Positions 6,761 to 18,765 of a DNA stretch of 64,000 nt are shown here, one piece after another (position 1 is the first letter of the stretch; every line of letters begins with the position of its first letter). This stretch comes from WHSW01 sp963846165 (lineage in GTDB: Bacteria; Actinomycetota; Thermoleophilia; Solirubrobacterales; 70-9). Made by a program: the position numbers and the translations under genes. The stretch lies in assembly GCA_963846165.1 (NCBI GenBank), contig CAWJUU010000005.1, positions 1,054,001 through 1,118,000 on the forward strand. The letters run 5' to 3'. The notes under the pieces were generated by a model. That model was given only the letters and a program-made list of their open reading frames with translations, searched no databases and was not told where the DNA came from.

Positions 6761-9591
6761 ATGCCGGAAAGCGCTGCAAACACGACGAATCTGGGCCAGG
6801 GTGGGTTGGCCTGCGAGCGGCGTCACACGACCCCCGGAGTGCATCCGTTCGACGAGGTCGAGTGGGAGACTTCGCGACGCGGTGATCGGCGATCCGGAGA
6901 ACCCGGCCTTCGAGCAGCGCGGGGTCGAGTTCCCGAAGAGCTGGTCGCAGAACGCGACCAACATCGTCGCCCAGAAGTACTTCCGCGGCCAGCTCGGCTC
7001 CGAGGAGCGCGAGAGCTCGGTCAAACAGATGATCGGCCGCGTCGCCGGGACGATCTCCGGCTGGGGGCGCGAGGGCGGCTACTTCGCCTCCGACGAGGAC
7101 GCCGACGCCTTCGAGGCCGAGCTGACCTCGATCCTGCTGCAACCAGAAGGCCGCCTTCAACTCGCCGGTCTGGTTCAACGTCGGCTTCGAGGAGCACCCG
7201 CAGTGCTCGGCCTGCTTCATCCTCAGCGTCGAGGACACGATGGAGTCGATCCTCGCCTGGAACACCAAGGAGGGGAAGATCTTCCGCGGCGGCTCCGGCT
7301 CGGGGATCAACCTCTCCAACATCCGCGGCTCGGTCGAGCACCTCTCCAAGGGCGGCCTCGCCTCGGGCCCGGTCAGCTTCATGCGCGGCGCCGACGCCTG
7401 GGCGGGGACGATCAAGTCGGGCGGCAAGACGCGGCGGGCGGCGAAGATGGTCGTCCTCGACGTCGACCATCCCGACATCGAGGACTTCATCTGGTGCAAG
7501 GCCGACGAGGAGGAGAAGGCCGCGGCGCTGCGCGACGCCGGCTTCGACATGTCGATCGACGGCGAGGGCTTCACCTCGATCCAGTACCAGAACGCCAACA
7601 ACTCGGTGCGGGTCACCGACGAGTTCATGGAGGCGGTCGAGGCCGACGACGACTGGGAGCCTGACCGCCCGCAACGACGGCGAGACGACGAAGACGCTGC
7701 CGGCGCGCGAGCTGATGAACCAGATCGCCGACGCCGCCTGGCGCTGCGCCGATCCCGGGCGTCCAGTACGACACGATCATCAACCGCTGGCACACCTGCC
7801 CGGAGTCGGGGCGGATCAACGCCTCCAACCCCTGCAGCGAGTACATGCACGTCGACGACTCGGCCTGCAACCTCGCCTCGCTCAACCTGATGAAGTTCCG
7901 CCGCGAGGACGGCAGCTTCGACGTCGAGGACTTCGAGCACGCGGTCGACATCGTCTTCCTCGCCCAGGAGATCGTCGTCGGCTTCTCCAGCTACCCGACC
8001 GAGGAGATCGGCGACAACGCGCAACGCCTTCCGCCAGCTCGGCCTCGGCTACGCCAACCTCGGCGCGCTGCTGATGTCGGACGGGCTGCCCTACGACTCC
8101 GACGAGGGCCGCAACGTCGCCGCCGCGATCACGGCGCTGATGACCGGCCGCGCCTACCGCCAGTCGGCGCGAGATCGCCGCCGGGCGATCGGCCCCTACG
8201 ACGAGTACGAGCAAGAACCGCGAGCCGCACAACGGCGTGATGCGGATGCACCGCGACGCCTCCTACGAGCATCGACGGCGACCGGCGATCAAGGGCGAGC
8301 TGCTCGAGGCGGCGCAGCGAGCCTGGGACGAGGCGGTCGAGCTCGGCGAGGAGCACGGCTACCGCAACGCGCAGGCGACGGTGCTGGCGCCGACCGGGAC
8401 GATCAGCTTCCTGATGGACTGCGACACGACCGGGATCGAGCCCGACTTCTCGCTGGTCAAGTTCAAGGAGCTGGTCGGCGGCGGGCAGATGACGATCGTC
8501 AACCGCTCGGTGCCGCTGGCGCTGCGGACGCTCGGCTACGCCGACGCCGAGATCGAGCAGATCGACGCCCACATCACCGAGAAGGGCACGATCGTCGGCG
8601 CGCCCGGGCCTCAAGGACGAGCACCTGCCGGTCTTCGACGTCGCGGTCGGCGAGCGGGCGATCTCCCACACCGGCCACATCGACATGATGGCCGCGACGC
8701 AGCCGTTCATCTCCGGCGCGATCTCGAAGACGGTCAACCTGCCGCAGACGGCGACGGTCGAGGACATCGCCGACGCCTACACGCGCGGCTGGAAGGGCGG
8801 CCTGAAGGCGCTGGCGATCTACCGCGACGGCTCGAAGACGGCGCAGGCGCTGCGCACCGACGCGCAGGAGGAGAAGGAGCCGAGGCGGACGCCGACGCCG
8901 CGCCGCCGGTGCGCAAGCGGATGCCGCGCGAGCGCGAGTCGATCACCCACAAGTTCTCGATCGCCGGCCACGAGGGCTACATCACCGCCGGCAAGTACGA
9001 GGACGGCTCGGTCGGCGAGATCTTCCTCACCGACATCGGCAAGGAGGGCTCGACCCTGCGCGGGATGATGAACGCCTTCGCGACGGCGATCTCGATCGGC
9101 CTCCAGTACGGCGTCCCGCTCGAGATCTTCGTGAGCAAGTTCAGCTACATGCGCTTCGACCCGGAGGGGATCACCGGCAACCCGGAGATCCCGTTCGCCA
9201 AGTCGATGCCCGACTACATCATGCGCTGGCTGGCGAGCCGCTTCATCGAGGACACCGACGACCTCGAGGACCTCGGCATCCTCACCCCGGAGGTGCGGGC
9301 CAAGCAAGGAGGCCGCAGCACGGCGCAGCTCGCCGACGACACCGCCGGCCCGGCGACAACGGCGGCAACGGCCAACGGCCGGCAACGGCCGCGCGAGACG
9401 GCGGCGAGGCGAGCCGGCGGCGAGCCGGTCCCGGCCGCGGCGGCGCTTCACCGACACCCCGCCGGTGGTCCCGGCCAAGATGTCCGGCCTCGACCTCGGC
9501 CCCGCCTGCGAGCAGTGCGGCGGCATGATGCAGCGCACGGGCTCCTGCTACACCTGCTCGCAGCTGCGGCAACAACACCGGCTGCGGCTGA
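6761..9591 (+). CDS. nrdJ: adenosylcobalamin-dependent ribonucleotide reductase, class II (many frameshifts)
   Basis: Makes deoxyribonucleotides using a B12-derived radical. Recognisable blocks in order are NATNIVAQKYF, PVWFNVGFEEHPQCSACF, KIFRGGSGSGINLS, DDSACNLASLNLM (active-site Cys region), APTGTISFLMDCDTTGIEPDFS, HTGHIDMMAATQPFISGAISKTVN, and a zinc-ribbon tail CEQCGGMMQRTGSCYTC plus CGNNTGCG ending at 9591. The total span, about 943 codons, is normal for this family. The frame breaks near 6870, 7140, 7660, 7755, 8020, several times between 8170 and 8280, near 8605 and 8890, and several times after 9300. Most look like single-base insertions, for example an extra C in GGGCCTC at 8607. 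Strong ribosome site GAGGAGACAGAGG before the ATG. Confidence 0.93.
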
Positions 9592-9621
9592 GTCAGGCCG
9601 GCCCTTCGGCCGCCGGCAGGC

Positions 9622-11768
9622 TCAGTCCGCGTGGCTGATCCGGACCTCGGGCAGCCAGCGGTCGATCAGGCGCGGCACCTGCCACGCGCGCTCGCCGAGC
9701 AGGCGGAGGATCGCCGGCAGCAACAGCAGCCGGATCAAGGTCGCGTCGAGGAGGACCGCGAGGCCGAGGATCGCCCCCATCTCCTTCGGGGGAAGGACGC
9801 CCGCCAGCGAGAAGGTGAAGAAGACGAAGACCATCACCGCGGCGGCGGCGTTGATCACCCGGCCGGAGGTCGCCATCCCCTCGATCGTCGCCTGCCTGGC
9901 GTCGCCGGTGCGCTCGAAGTGCTCCTTCACCGAGGAAGCAGGAAGACCGTGTAATCCATCGCCAGGGCGAAGATCAGGGTGAAGAAGAAGATCGGCCCCC
10001 AGGCAGTGATGTGGCCCTCCGCCTCGAAGCCGAGCAGACTCGCGCCGACGCCCTCCTGGAAGACGAGCACGGCGATTCCGAACGCGGCGCCGGTCGCCAG
10101 CAGGTTGAGGAGCACCGAGGCGAGGGCGACGAGCGGCGCCCGCAACGCGACGAGCAGGATCAGGAAGCCGACGCCGATCACCCCGGCGTAGAGCAGCGGC
10201 AGACGAGCGGAGAGCATCGATTCGAGGTCGAGCCGCTCCGCCGCCGGGCCGCCGACCATCGCTCCCTCCGGCAGCCGGTCTCGGAGCCCGGCGAGCAGGT
10301 CGCGGTCCGCACGGGCCTCCGGCACCGCGCGGACCAGCGCCGAGCCGCGCGAGCGCAGGACCGGACCACCGAGGGCAAGGCCATCCTCCGAGGCGACGGC
10401 GCGCCTCGCCTGCCCGGCCCTCGCAGCGTCGATGACAACGTCGAGGCGGTCGGGAACGCCCTCTCCGAACGCCTCGGCGATCCGCTCCTGGCCGACCCGA
10501 GCCGGAGCGCCCTCGGGCACGGTGCGGATCGAGGGCATCTCGGTCTCGATGAACAGGAGGGGGACCATCAGGACCAGCAGCGACGTCACCGCTACGGTCC
10601 CGGTGAGCAGCGGGCGGCGCCAGACGAGCGTCGCCCAGCGAGCGAAGCGCTCGCTGCGATGCGCGACGGCGCCCTTCCATGGCAACGCCACCCGATCGAC
10701 GCGGTCGCCGAGCCACGCAAGCACCGCCGGCAGCAGGGTGAGCGAGGCCCCGAGGACGAAGAGGACGGCGAGCGCCATGCCGATCGCCGTCGTCTGGAAG
10801 GGCGGGCTCGGGATCAGCAGCAGGGCGAGCAGCGACGCGACGACGGTCAGGCCGCTCAGCAGCACCGCCTTGCCGGCCGTGTCCATGGTCTCGATCACCG
10901 CCGCGCCGGGAGCCTTCCCGGCGCGCATCGCGGTCCGGAAGCGGACGACGACGAACAGCGCGTAGTCGATCCCCACCGCGAGCGCGAACATGAGCGCGAA
11001 GTTGACGGCCCAGATCGAGATGTCGCCGAACTGGGCACCGATCCAAAGCGCTCCGATCGCCGAGGCGAGGCCAAGGATCGTGAGCAGCAGCGGCAGGCCC
11101 GCCGCGACCAGCGAGCCGAAGGCGATCGCGAGGATGATGAGGGTCACCGGCCAGGAGCGAAACTCGGCAGAGATCATCGCCTCCTTGCTGGCCTCGTTGA
11201 AGTCCGACCAGAAGCCCGGCAGCCCCGTCACGCTCACCGCCACTCCGTCCGGGGCGACTCCCTCGAGCTCGTCGCTGAGCCGCCCGGCGGCGTGCACCAT
11301 CTCGTCCTCGTCGGCGCCGGCGCCGGCGGCGAACACCGCCACCCTGCCGTCCCGGGAGATGCCACCGTCGCGGCCGGGCTCGACCACGCTCGAGACCGCG
11401 GGCTCGGCATCGAGAGTCGCGTCGACCTCGTTCATGGTGCGGGCGACCTCGGGGTCATCGAGAGCGCGCTCGCCGGCATCGACGACGACCGCCAGCGAGT
11501 AGGAGCCGAAGCCGGGGAAGGAGTCCTCGATCACGGCGCGCGCGGCGACCGACTGGGCGCCGCTGTGCTCCCAGCCGGCGCCGGCCAGCTCGTCCTCGGT
11601 CCGGGGAGCGAACGCCAGCCCGAAGAGGCCGAAGACGAGCGCCCAGAAGACGACGACGAGGCGCCCGTGGGCGGCGCACCAGGACCCGAGCCGCCCGACG
11701 GCGCCGATCCGACTCGCTGACTGATCGTCAGTCAGTCGTTGGGAAAAAGAAGAAGGACCGCCGCTCAT
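9622..11768 (-). CDS. MMPL/RND-family transporter (one frameshift)
   Basis: Proton-driven exporter of lipids or drugs in the inner membrane. One N-terminal helix (LVVVFWALVFGLFGLAFA) is followed by a periplasmic loop, then a helix bundle (SWPVTLIILAIAFGSLVAAGLPLLLTIL) with the MMPL motif AVGIDYALFVVVRFR. A second half repeats the layout, with ALAMDYTVFLL. Near 9945 the frame shifts and continues SSVKEHFERTGDARQATIEGM through two more helices to the stop at 9622. Length is about 715 residues. The ATG overlaps the TetR stop by 4 nt, so the two genes are one operon. Residues near 12-16 are encoded by an operator-like palindrome. Confidence 0.88.
11718..11734 (-). promoter_or_regulatory. second TetR-operator-like palindrome inside the mmpL 5' end
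   Basis: TGACTGA-TCG-TCAGTCA is a perfect 7-3-7 inverted repeat using the same TGACTGA half-site as the palindrome in the tetR promoter, about 685 bp away. It lies about 35 bp inside the annotated MMPL reading frame. It could let TetR dimers bind at both ends of tetR, or mark an internal promoter for the transporter. Confidence 0.5.
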
Positions 11769-12391
11769 GGCGCCTGCCTCCGTGACCCCGCCACGGCGCT
11801 CGCGAACAGCTCCGCGGCGACCTCCTGGAGGCGCTCGGCGTCGTCGTCGCCGCCGAGCACGAACGCCTCGAGCACGGCGTTGCGAACGAAGCCGATCAGA
11901 AGGCGCGCCGCGATCTCGGGATCGATCGGCTCCATCCGCCCGGCGGCTATCTCCTCCTCGAACATCCGCCGCAGGGCAACCACGACCGGGTTCTGGGCGG
12001 CCATCTTCGCCTGCAGCTCGGCGGATACCGAGTCGGCGCCGAAGAAGACGAGCTTGACGAGATCGGAGTTCTCGCGGGCGGCGTCGAAGCAGGCGGCGGT
12101 GATCGCGCGGGCGCGCTCGTCGAGCGCGAGCTCGCCGGCGACCTCGTCGGTCACGTGCGCGGCCATCACCTCGTAGAGGCGCTGACCGAGGGCGAAGAAG
12201 ACATCCTTCTTCGAGGGGTAGTAGAGATAGAACGTGCCCTGCGCGACGCCCGCCTCCTGGACGATCTCGGCGACCGTGGCGCCCTCGTAGCCCTTATCCC
12301 GGAACACCTTGCGGGCGGCGGCGAGGAGCTGGTCCTCCCGCTCGGCCCGCTCGCCTGCGGTCGCCGTCCTCGTGGATCCGCTGGGGGTCAT
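11765..12391 (-). CDS. TetR-family transcriptional regulator
   Basis: One-component repressor. The N-terminal helix-turn-helix reads EDQLLAAARKVFRDKGYEGATVAEIVQEAGVAQGTFYLYYPSKKDVFF in consecutive blocks, the canonical TetR DNA-binding domain (residues about 17-65). A helical ligand-binding domain follows, with length 208 in the normal range. First gene of the tetR-mmpL operon; its stop overlaps the transporter start by 4 nt. The palindrome between its -35 and -10 indicates autoregulation, with the transporter exporting the inducer or a related compound. Confidence 0.93.
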   Translation of the reverse strand: MTPSGSTRTATAGERAEREDQLLAAARKVFRDKGYEGATVAEIVQEAGVAQGTFYLYYPSKKDVFFALGQRLYEVMAAHVTDEVAGELALDERARAITAACFDAARENSDLVKLVFFGADSVSAELQAKMAAQNPVVVALRRMFEEEIAAGRMEPIDPEIAARLLIGFVRNAVLEAFVLGGDDDAERLQEVAAELFASAVAGSRRQAP

Positions 12392-12398
12392 GGCGGTC

Positions 12399-12427
12399 AG
12401 TATGACTGACTGTCAGTCATTTGTCAA
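12399..12427 (-). promoter_or_regulatory. tetR promoter with embedded 19-bp operator
   Basis: On the minus strand TTGACA (12427-12422) and CATACT (12404-12399) are separated by exactly 17 bp. Between them, reaching into the -10, lies ATGACTGAC-T-GTCAGTCAT (12402-12420), a perfect 9-1-9 palindrome. The -10 ends 7 nt before the tetR ATG, so the transcript is probably leaderless. TetR binding here would block polymerase directly. Confidence 0.75.
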
Positions 12428-12552
12428 GGCTCTGCCTGAGCTGAAGATCGCCCGCGGGGGCGCCGAGTCGGCGTAATCGACCGCCGTGCCGGCCAGGGGC
12501 GTTGCCGCCGTATGGTTCCCGGCGAACCCACGACGCACAGGAGGCCGACCCG

Positions 12553-13002
12553 ATGCCGATGCTCGAACTGACCTATCCCAAGGGGGCGATCGCGCCCGAC
12601 GCGCGCGCGGAGCTGCTCGAGGAGCTGGCGACGAAGATGCTCGCGGCCGAGAAGGCGCCCGACACCGAGTTCTTTCGCTCGATTACCTGGGTCTACGCGA
12701 ACGAGATCGAGCCCGAAGCGCTCGCGGTCGGCGGCCGCCCCGGCGGCGAGCCCCGCTTCCGCATCCAGGTCACCGTGCCCGAGGGAGCGCTCTCGGACCG
12801 CCGCAAGGGCATCCTCGTGGACTCGTTCAACCAGGCAGTGCTGCGGGCAGCCGGACTCGACGAGAGCGAGGGCATTCGCGTCTGGACCGTGATCCGCGAG
12901 GTCCCGGACGGAAACTGGGGAGCGGCCGGCCAGCAGGTCCGCTACAAGCAGCTCGTCGAGGCCGCCGCCGCCGAGCGCGAGCAGGCGGCCGCACCCGCCT
13001 AG
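12553..13002 (+). CDS. tautomerase-superfamily protein (cis-CaaD-like size)
   Basis: Begins MPMLELTYPKGAI. Tautomerases use the amino-terminal proline exposed after Met removal as catalytic base, so the ATG at 12553 (AGGAGG upstream) is chosen over the earlier in-frame codon at 12502. At 149 residues it has the two-unit length of cis-3-chloroacrylic acid dehalogenase-like and similar proteins, rather than the 62-residue 4-oxalocrotonate tautomerases. The second unit contains RFRIQVTVPEGALSDRRK. A TATGGT -10 at 12511 is plausible. The substrate is unknown. Confidence 0.75.
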   Translation: MPMLELTYPKGAIAPDARAELLEELATKMLAAEKAPDTEFFRSITWVYANEIEPEALAVGGRPGGEPRFRIQVTVPEGALSDRRKGILVDSFNQAVLRAAGLDESEGIRVWTVIREVPDGNWGAAGQQVRYKQLVEAAAAEREQAAAPA

Positions 13003-13016
13003 AGCGAGTCTCGCCG

Positions 13017-13881
13017 ATGGCGCCGCCGATGAGGCTCCCGCGGCTTGCGTTGCTCGCCGCAGTGCTGGGCTGCCTGCTTTGGCTCCCGGCGCCCGCCGGC
13101 GCCCGCGTCTACTGGGCCGACCTCGGTGGCTTCGGTGAAGGTGAGATCGGGCGCGCCAACCTCGACGGCAGCGGCAAGGACCGCAAGTTCATCCGCGGCG
13201 CGATCGGCCCGGTCGCAGTCACGGTCGATCACCGCCACGTGTACTGGATCAACGGCGACGGCGGCTCGATCGGGCGGGCGAGGCTCGACGGCTCCAGGGT
13301 CGACCAGAACTTCATCGGCGGCGTCGGCTTCGCGCGCGACCTCACCATCGCCGACGGCTACATCTACTGGTCGATTGGCTCGACGATCTCCGGCGAGGCC
13401 TCGATCGCCCGCGCGGCGCTCGACGGAAGCGAGGTCGACCGCGCCTTCATCGCCTTCGACGAGCAAGCGAGCTTCTCGACCCCGACCGAGATCGAGCTCC
13501 GCGGCGACTACATCTATTGGACGAACGCGTACGCCGAGTACACGATCGGTCGCGCGCGGGTCGACGGCTCCGAGGTCAACCAGCGCTTCATCACCGGGCT
13601 CAAGAACCCGTTCGGGCTCGCCGTCACCGACTCATACATCTACTGGTCGAATCGGGGCACCCGCTCGATCTCGAGGGCGAACCTCGACGGGACCGCGCCC
13701 GAGATCGAGTTCATCGCCAAGACGGGCCAGATCTCGAGCCTCGCGGCCGACGAGCGCTTTCTCTACTGGCCTCACCAGCGCGAGATCTCCGCGGGCCCGG
13801 CTCAACGGCTCGCGGATCAAGACCCTGATCTCCCGCGCCCCGGCCGACTCCGTCGCCGTCGACGGGCGCGGGCCCAAGTGA
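13017..13881 (+). CDS. secreted YWTD-type beta-propeller protein (one frameshift)
   Basis: A signal peptide (LALLAAVLGCLLWLPAPAGA) is followed by at least five blades of about 40-45 residues. Each has a Y-W aromatic pair (VYWADLGG, VYWINGDG, IYWSIGST, IYWTNAYA, IYWSNRGT) and a GRAxLDGS turn. This is the YWTD/LDL-receptor-type propeller seen in many actinobacterial exported proteins. Near 13793 an inserted base shifts the frame; the last blade continues RLNGSRIKTLISRAPADSVAVDG to the TGA at 13879. It starts 14 nt after the tautomerase stop. Probably a binding protein at the cell surface; no catalytic residues are seen. Confidence 0.75.
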
Positions 13882-13905
13882 GCTGAGCCCACCCGCTTCG
13901 GCTCG

Positions 13906-14352
13906 TTAGCCGCAGAGGACGGTCGAGCGATCGACCTCGGCGGCCGCGAGTGCCTGGCAGCGATCGGAGGCCGCCAGCGCCTCATCCCACGATGCGAAGG
14001 CTGAGAACTCGACGATCTGTCCGTCGCGGAACCGCACCAGGTGGCCGGCCTCGAGCGTCACCTCGACGCCGCTCCCGGCTCCCTGGCCGGTGAACCGGAC
14101 CTCCGCCGCGACGCAGTCCCCATCCGCAACGGTGCGCAGCGCCTCGATCTCGAACTGCTCCCAGGGCTCGTTCGAGGCGTGCCAGAGAGCTTCGATCCCC
14201 TCGTGGCCGACATAGCGGTCCTGCATCCCCGGGAACACTCCGCTGGTGCGATAGAAGCCCTCCGGGTGGAAGAACTCGGGGATGCGCTCGAGTTGACCTT
14301 CGCCGAAGGCTTCGTAGGTCTCAAGCAGTCGCGCGACGTTGTCTTTGGACAT
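13906..14352 (-). CDS. SnoaL-like / NTF2-fold protein
   Basis: 148 residues with the pattern of the SnoaL-like cone fold: an N-terminal helix pair (NVARLLETYEAFGEGQLERIPEFFHPEGFY), the central strand with DGDCVAAEVRFTGQG, and LVRFRDGQIVEFSAFASWDEAL near the end. Members range from polyketide cyclases to ketosteroid isomerases to small binding proteins, so the activity cannot be assigned. Divergent from lon. A TACCTT -10 lies 11 nt upstream of the ATG. Confidence 0.72.
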   Translation of the reverse strand: MSKDNVARLLETYEAFGEGQLERIPEFFHPEGFYRTSGVFPGMQDRYVGHEGIEALWHASNEPWEQFEIEALRTVADGDCVAAEVRFTGQGAGSGVEVTLEAGHLVRFRDGQIVEFSAFASWDEALAASDRCQALAAAEVDRSTVLCG

Positions 14353-14419
14353 CTCTCGCTTGAAGGTAGTGAGTGGCGAAGCGTTTTGTGTTTGAGCCTG
14401 GTCACAGAGCGCGGCTCGG

Positions 14420-14440
14420 TATCATTACTTCAGAAAGTAA
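14420..14440 (+). promoter_or_regulatory. lon promoter -10 with adjacent palindrome
   Basis: TATCAT at 14420-14425 fits a -10. Directly overlapping its end is TTACTT-CAGA-AAGTAA (14425-14440), a perfect 6-4-6 inverted repeat placed over the expected start point. A related half (CTACTTCAGCAAG) follows at about 14443. This is neither the HAIR (HspR) nor the ClgR consensus, so a different stress regulator may act here. Confidence 0.5.
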
Positions 14441-14472
14441 AGCTACTTCAGCAAGCGAAGCGGAGAACATCC

Positions 14473-16764
<2,292 letters not shown>

Positions 16765-16796
16765 GCGCGAGGCCGCAATTGGCGTTTTAGCGGCGC

Positions 16797-17249
16797 ATGG
16801 CGACACCAACGCGCCATCGCATGATCCGGAGGCAGTGGCACACTCCGCCGGTGCCCCGGGAGTTGATAAAGACCTCCGCGCTATACCCCGGTGTCCCGTA
16901 CTCCTATGCTGCGGTCGCCCCGCCCGGCAGCACGGTCTTCACAGCCGGAGCCTGCCCGCTTGATGCGAGCGGAGGCGTAGTCGGTCGGGGTGACGTCGCG
17001 AGGCAGACCCGCCAGACCCTCGACAACCTACTTCTCGCCCTCCACGCCGCTGGCTGCGGACCGGAGGACGTCGTCAAGACGACGGTCTACGTCGCGACCA
17101 CCGACGATGCCGACCTGGCGGTGACGTGGCGGCTCGTGGAGGAGGTCTTCGGCGCCCAGGGGCCGCCAAGCACGCTGCTCGGTGTGGCCGTCCTCGGCTG
17201 GCCCGGACAGCTGGTCGAGATCGAGGCCGTCGCCGCGCGCCCTGAATGA
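16797..17249 (+). CDS. RidA/YjgF-family protein
   Basis: Trimeric barrel family that hydrolyses reactive enamine/imine intermediates. Recognised by TVFTAGACPLDASG, ARQTRQTLDNLLLALHAAGCGPEDVVKTTVYVA and the C-terminal VEIEAVAA. The first 20 or so residues (MATPTRHRMIRRQWH) are not family-like. Translation may start later, for example at the in-frame GTG at 16848, which gives VPRELIKTS. It is 32 nt after lon but has no obvious link to it, and is convergent with the S33 hydrolase gene. Confidence 0.8.
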   Translation: MATPTRHRMIRRQWHTPPVPRELIKTSALYPGVPYSYAAVAPPGSTVFTAGACPLDASGGVVGRGDVARQTRQTLDNLLLALHAAGCGPEDVVKTTVYVATTDDADLAVTWRLVEEVFGAQGPPSTLLGVAVLGWPGQLVEIEAVAARPE

Positions 17250-17310
17250 CGCCGCGCGGGCCCGTCACGGGAAGAAACTCTCGGGTCTCGAGGCGAGCCT
17301 AGTCCCGCCG

Positions 17311-18741
17311 TCAGCCGTGGCGGCGAAGGAAGGCGCGCACCCGCGCTGCCGCCGAGTAGCGTGACCCCCACAGCGTTGGGACGTGGCCGGCGTTGCGGAC
17401 GACGACGAAGCGCGAATCGGGGAACTCGTCGGCGACCATCCTCGCCTCGGCCGGGCTGGTGACGTTGTCGAGCTCGCCCGCGACCACCAGCGTCGGCACA
17501 TCCGGCGCCGGCTCATCGGGTGGCACGGGAGGCTCGTAGAGCTCGGTCGGCGCCGGCCAGTCGATGCACTCGAGGTAGCCACCGTCGGTCGAGAGCGCGA
17601 TCTCGCGCGGGGTGAACGGCTCGAACGCGCCCTTCGGGTACTCGCGGATCGCCTGCTCGAGCTGACGCCGGCGCTCGGGCTCGGAGGCGTCCTTGTCCCA
17701 GATCATCGGATAGTCGTTGCAGCTCACCGCGAGCTCGAGGCCACGCGAGAAGGCGCGCGCGCTCCCGAAGGAGTTGTGAGTCACCGTGGTGAGGCGGTCG
17801 TAGCGCCCCAGGTCCCCGGCGAGGAAGCTGCGCGCCGCGCGATCGATCCTCAGGTAGGTGCGGGGCACTCCGTTGCCGGCAAACGAGAGCGTGTCGAGCA
17901 GCGGCCCGACGCCGCGGTCGCGGCGGCGAAGCTCACCGACGAAGCGCTTCAGGCGGGCGCCTGCATCCCCGTGGCAGCCGGGGGATCGGCGACAGACGAC
18001 CGCCACCGACCGGATGCCGGTTCGCCACAGACTTGGAGCCCAGCCGCTCTCACCGTGCAGCGGGTAGGCGCCGTCGAGCACCAGTGCGTCGAGCGTCTCG
18101 CCGTGGCGGAACGCGTATGACTCGGCGAGGTAGGTGCCGTAGGAGTCGCCGTAGAGGTCGATGCGCTCGAAGCCGAGCGCGCGGCGGACGTCGTCGACGT
18201 CGTCCGCGGACGCCGACGTGCGGTAGGCGCCGAAGCTGTCGCCGAGCTGCTGTGCGCAGGAGGCGACCCCGAGCTCGTCGGGGCCGCGCCCGGCCTGAAG
18301 GTCGCGACAGTCGAGCGCTTGGGAGTGGCCGGTCCCGCGCAAGTCGACCAGCACCAGCTCGCGACGGCGAAGCAGCGGCGCGAACAGGTTCACGTACGAC
18401 TTCGCGGAAGCGATCGAGCCAAAGCCGGGACCGCCCTGAACGGCGAAGATCGCCCCCCGGGAGGGACGCTTGCGATCGGCGCGGGGCCGGACCGCGAACG
18501 TGACCCGGGTCGTGCCCAGCGACGGGTCGGCTCGCTCGAGCGGCACCTCGAGCGTTCCGCAGCGCATGCTGGGGGGACGCACGTTCTCCGGGCAGTGCTC
18601 CAGCTTCACGTCCGCTGCCGGCGGCTGCGAGCCGCCGTCCGAGCCTCCGCACCCGACAAGAACCAGTGCGATCGTGCATGCCAAGCCGGTCGCTATTCGC
18701 CGCCCGCGGCCCTCCGAACGGCTCATCCCGAGCCCTGCCAT
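17311..18741 (-). CDS. lipoprotein alpha/beta hydrolase, S33 / TAP-like
   Basis: Exported serine hydrolase related to tripeptidyl aminopeptidases and proline iminopeptidases. It has a lipoprotein signal (LACTIALVLVGCGG). The oxyanion region is VQGGPGFGSI, followed by VDLRGTGHSQALDC. The nucleophile Ser is in GDSYGTYLAES, the acid Asp in VVAGELDNVTSP and the His in NAGHVPTLWG; the C-terminal part is the TAP-like domain. It is 24 nt downstream of a close paralogue on the same strand, so this is a tandem duplication in one operon. The first Met is uncertain; an internal ATG at 18726 (MSRSEGRG) is an alternative. The peptide substrate is unknown. Confidence 0.87.
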   Translation of the reverse strand: MAGLGMSRSEGRGRRIATGLACTIALVLVGCGGSDGGSQPPAADVKLEHCPENVRPPSMRCGTLEVPLERADPSLGTTRVTFAVRPRADRKRPSRGAIFAVQGGPGFGSIASAKSYVNLFAPLLRRRELVLVDLRGTGHSQALDCRDLQAGRGPDELGVASCAQQLGDSFGAYRTSASADDVDDVRRALGFERIDLYGDSYGTYLAESYAFRHGETLDALVLDGAYPLHGESGWAPSLWRTGIRSVAVVCRRSPGCHGDAGARLKRFVGELRRRDRGVGPLLDTLSFAGNGVPRTYLRIDRAARSFLAGDLGRYDRLTTVTHNSFGSARAFSRGLELAVSCNDYPMIWDKDASEPERRRQLEQAIREYPKGAFEPFTPREIALSTDGGYLECIDWPAPTELYEPPVPPDEPAPDVPTLVVAGELDNVTSPAEARMVADEFPDSRFVVVRNAGHVPTLWGSRYSAAARVRAFLRRHG

Positions 18742-18765
18742 CGCCGCCGATTATCGCGCTTTGGC

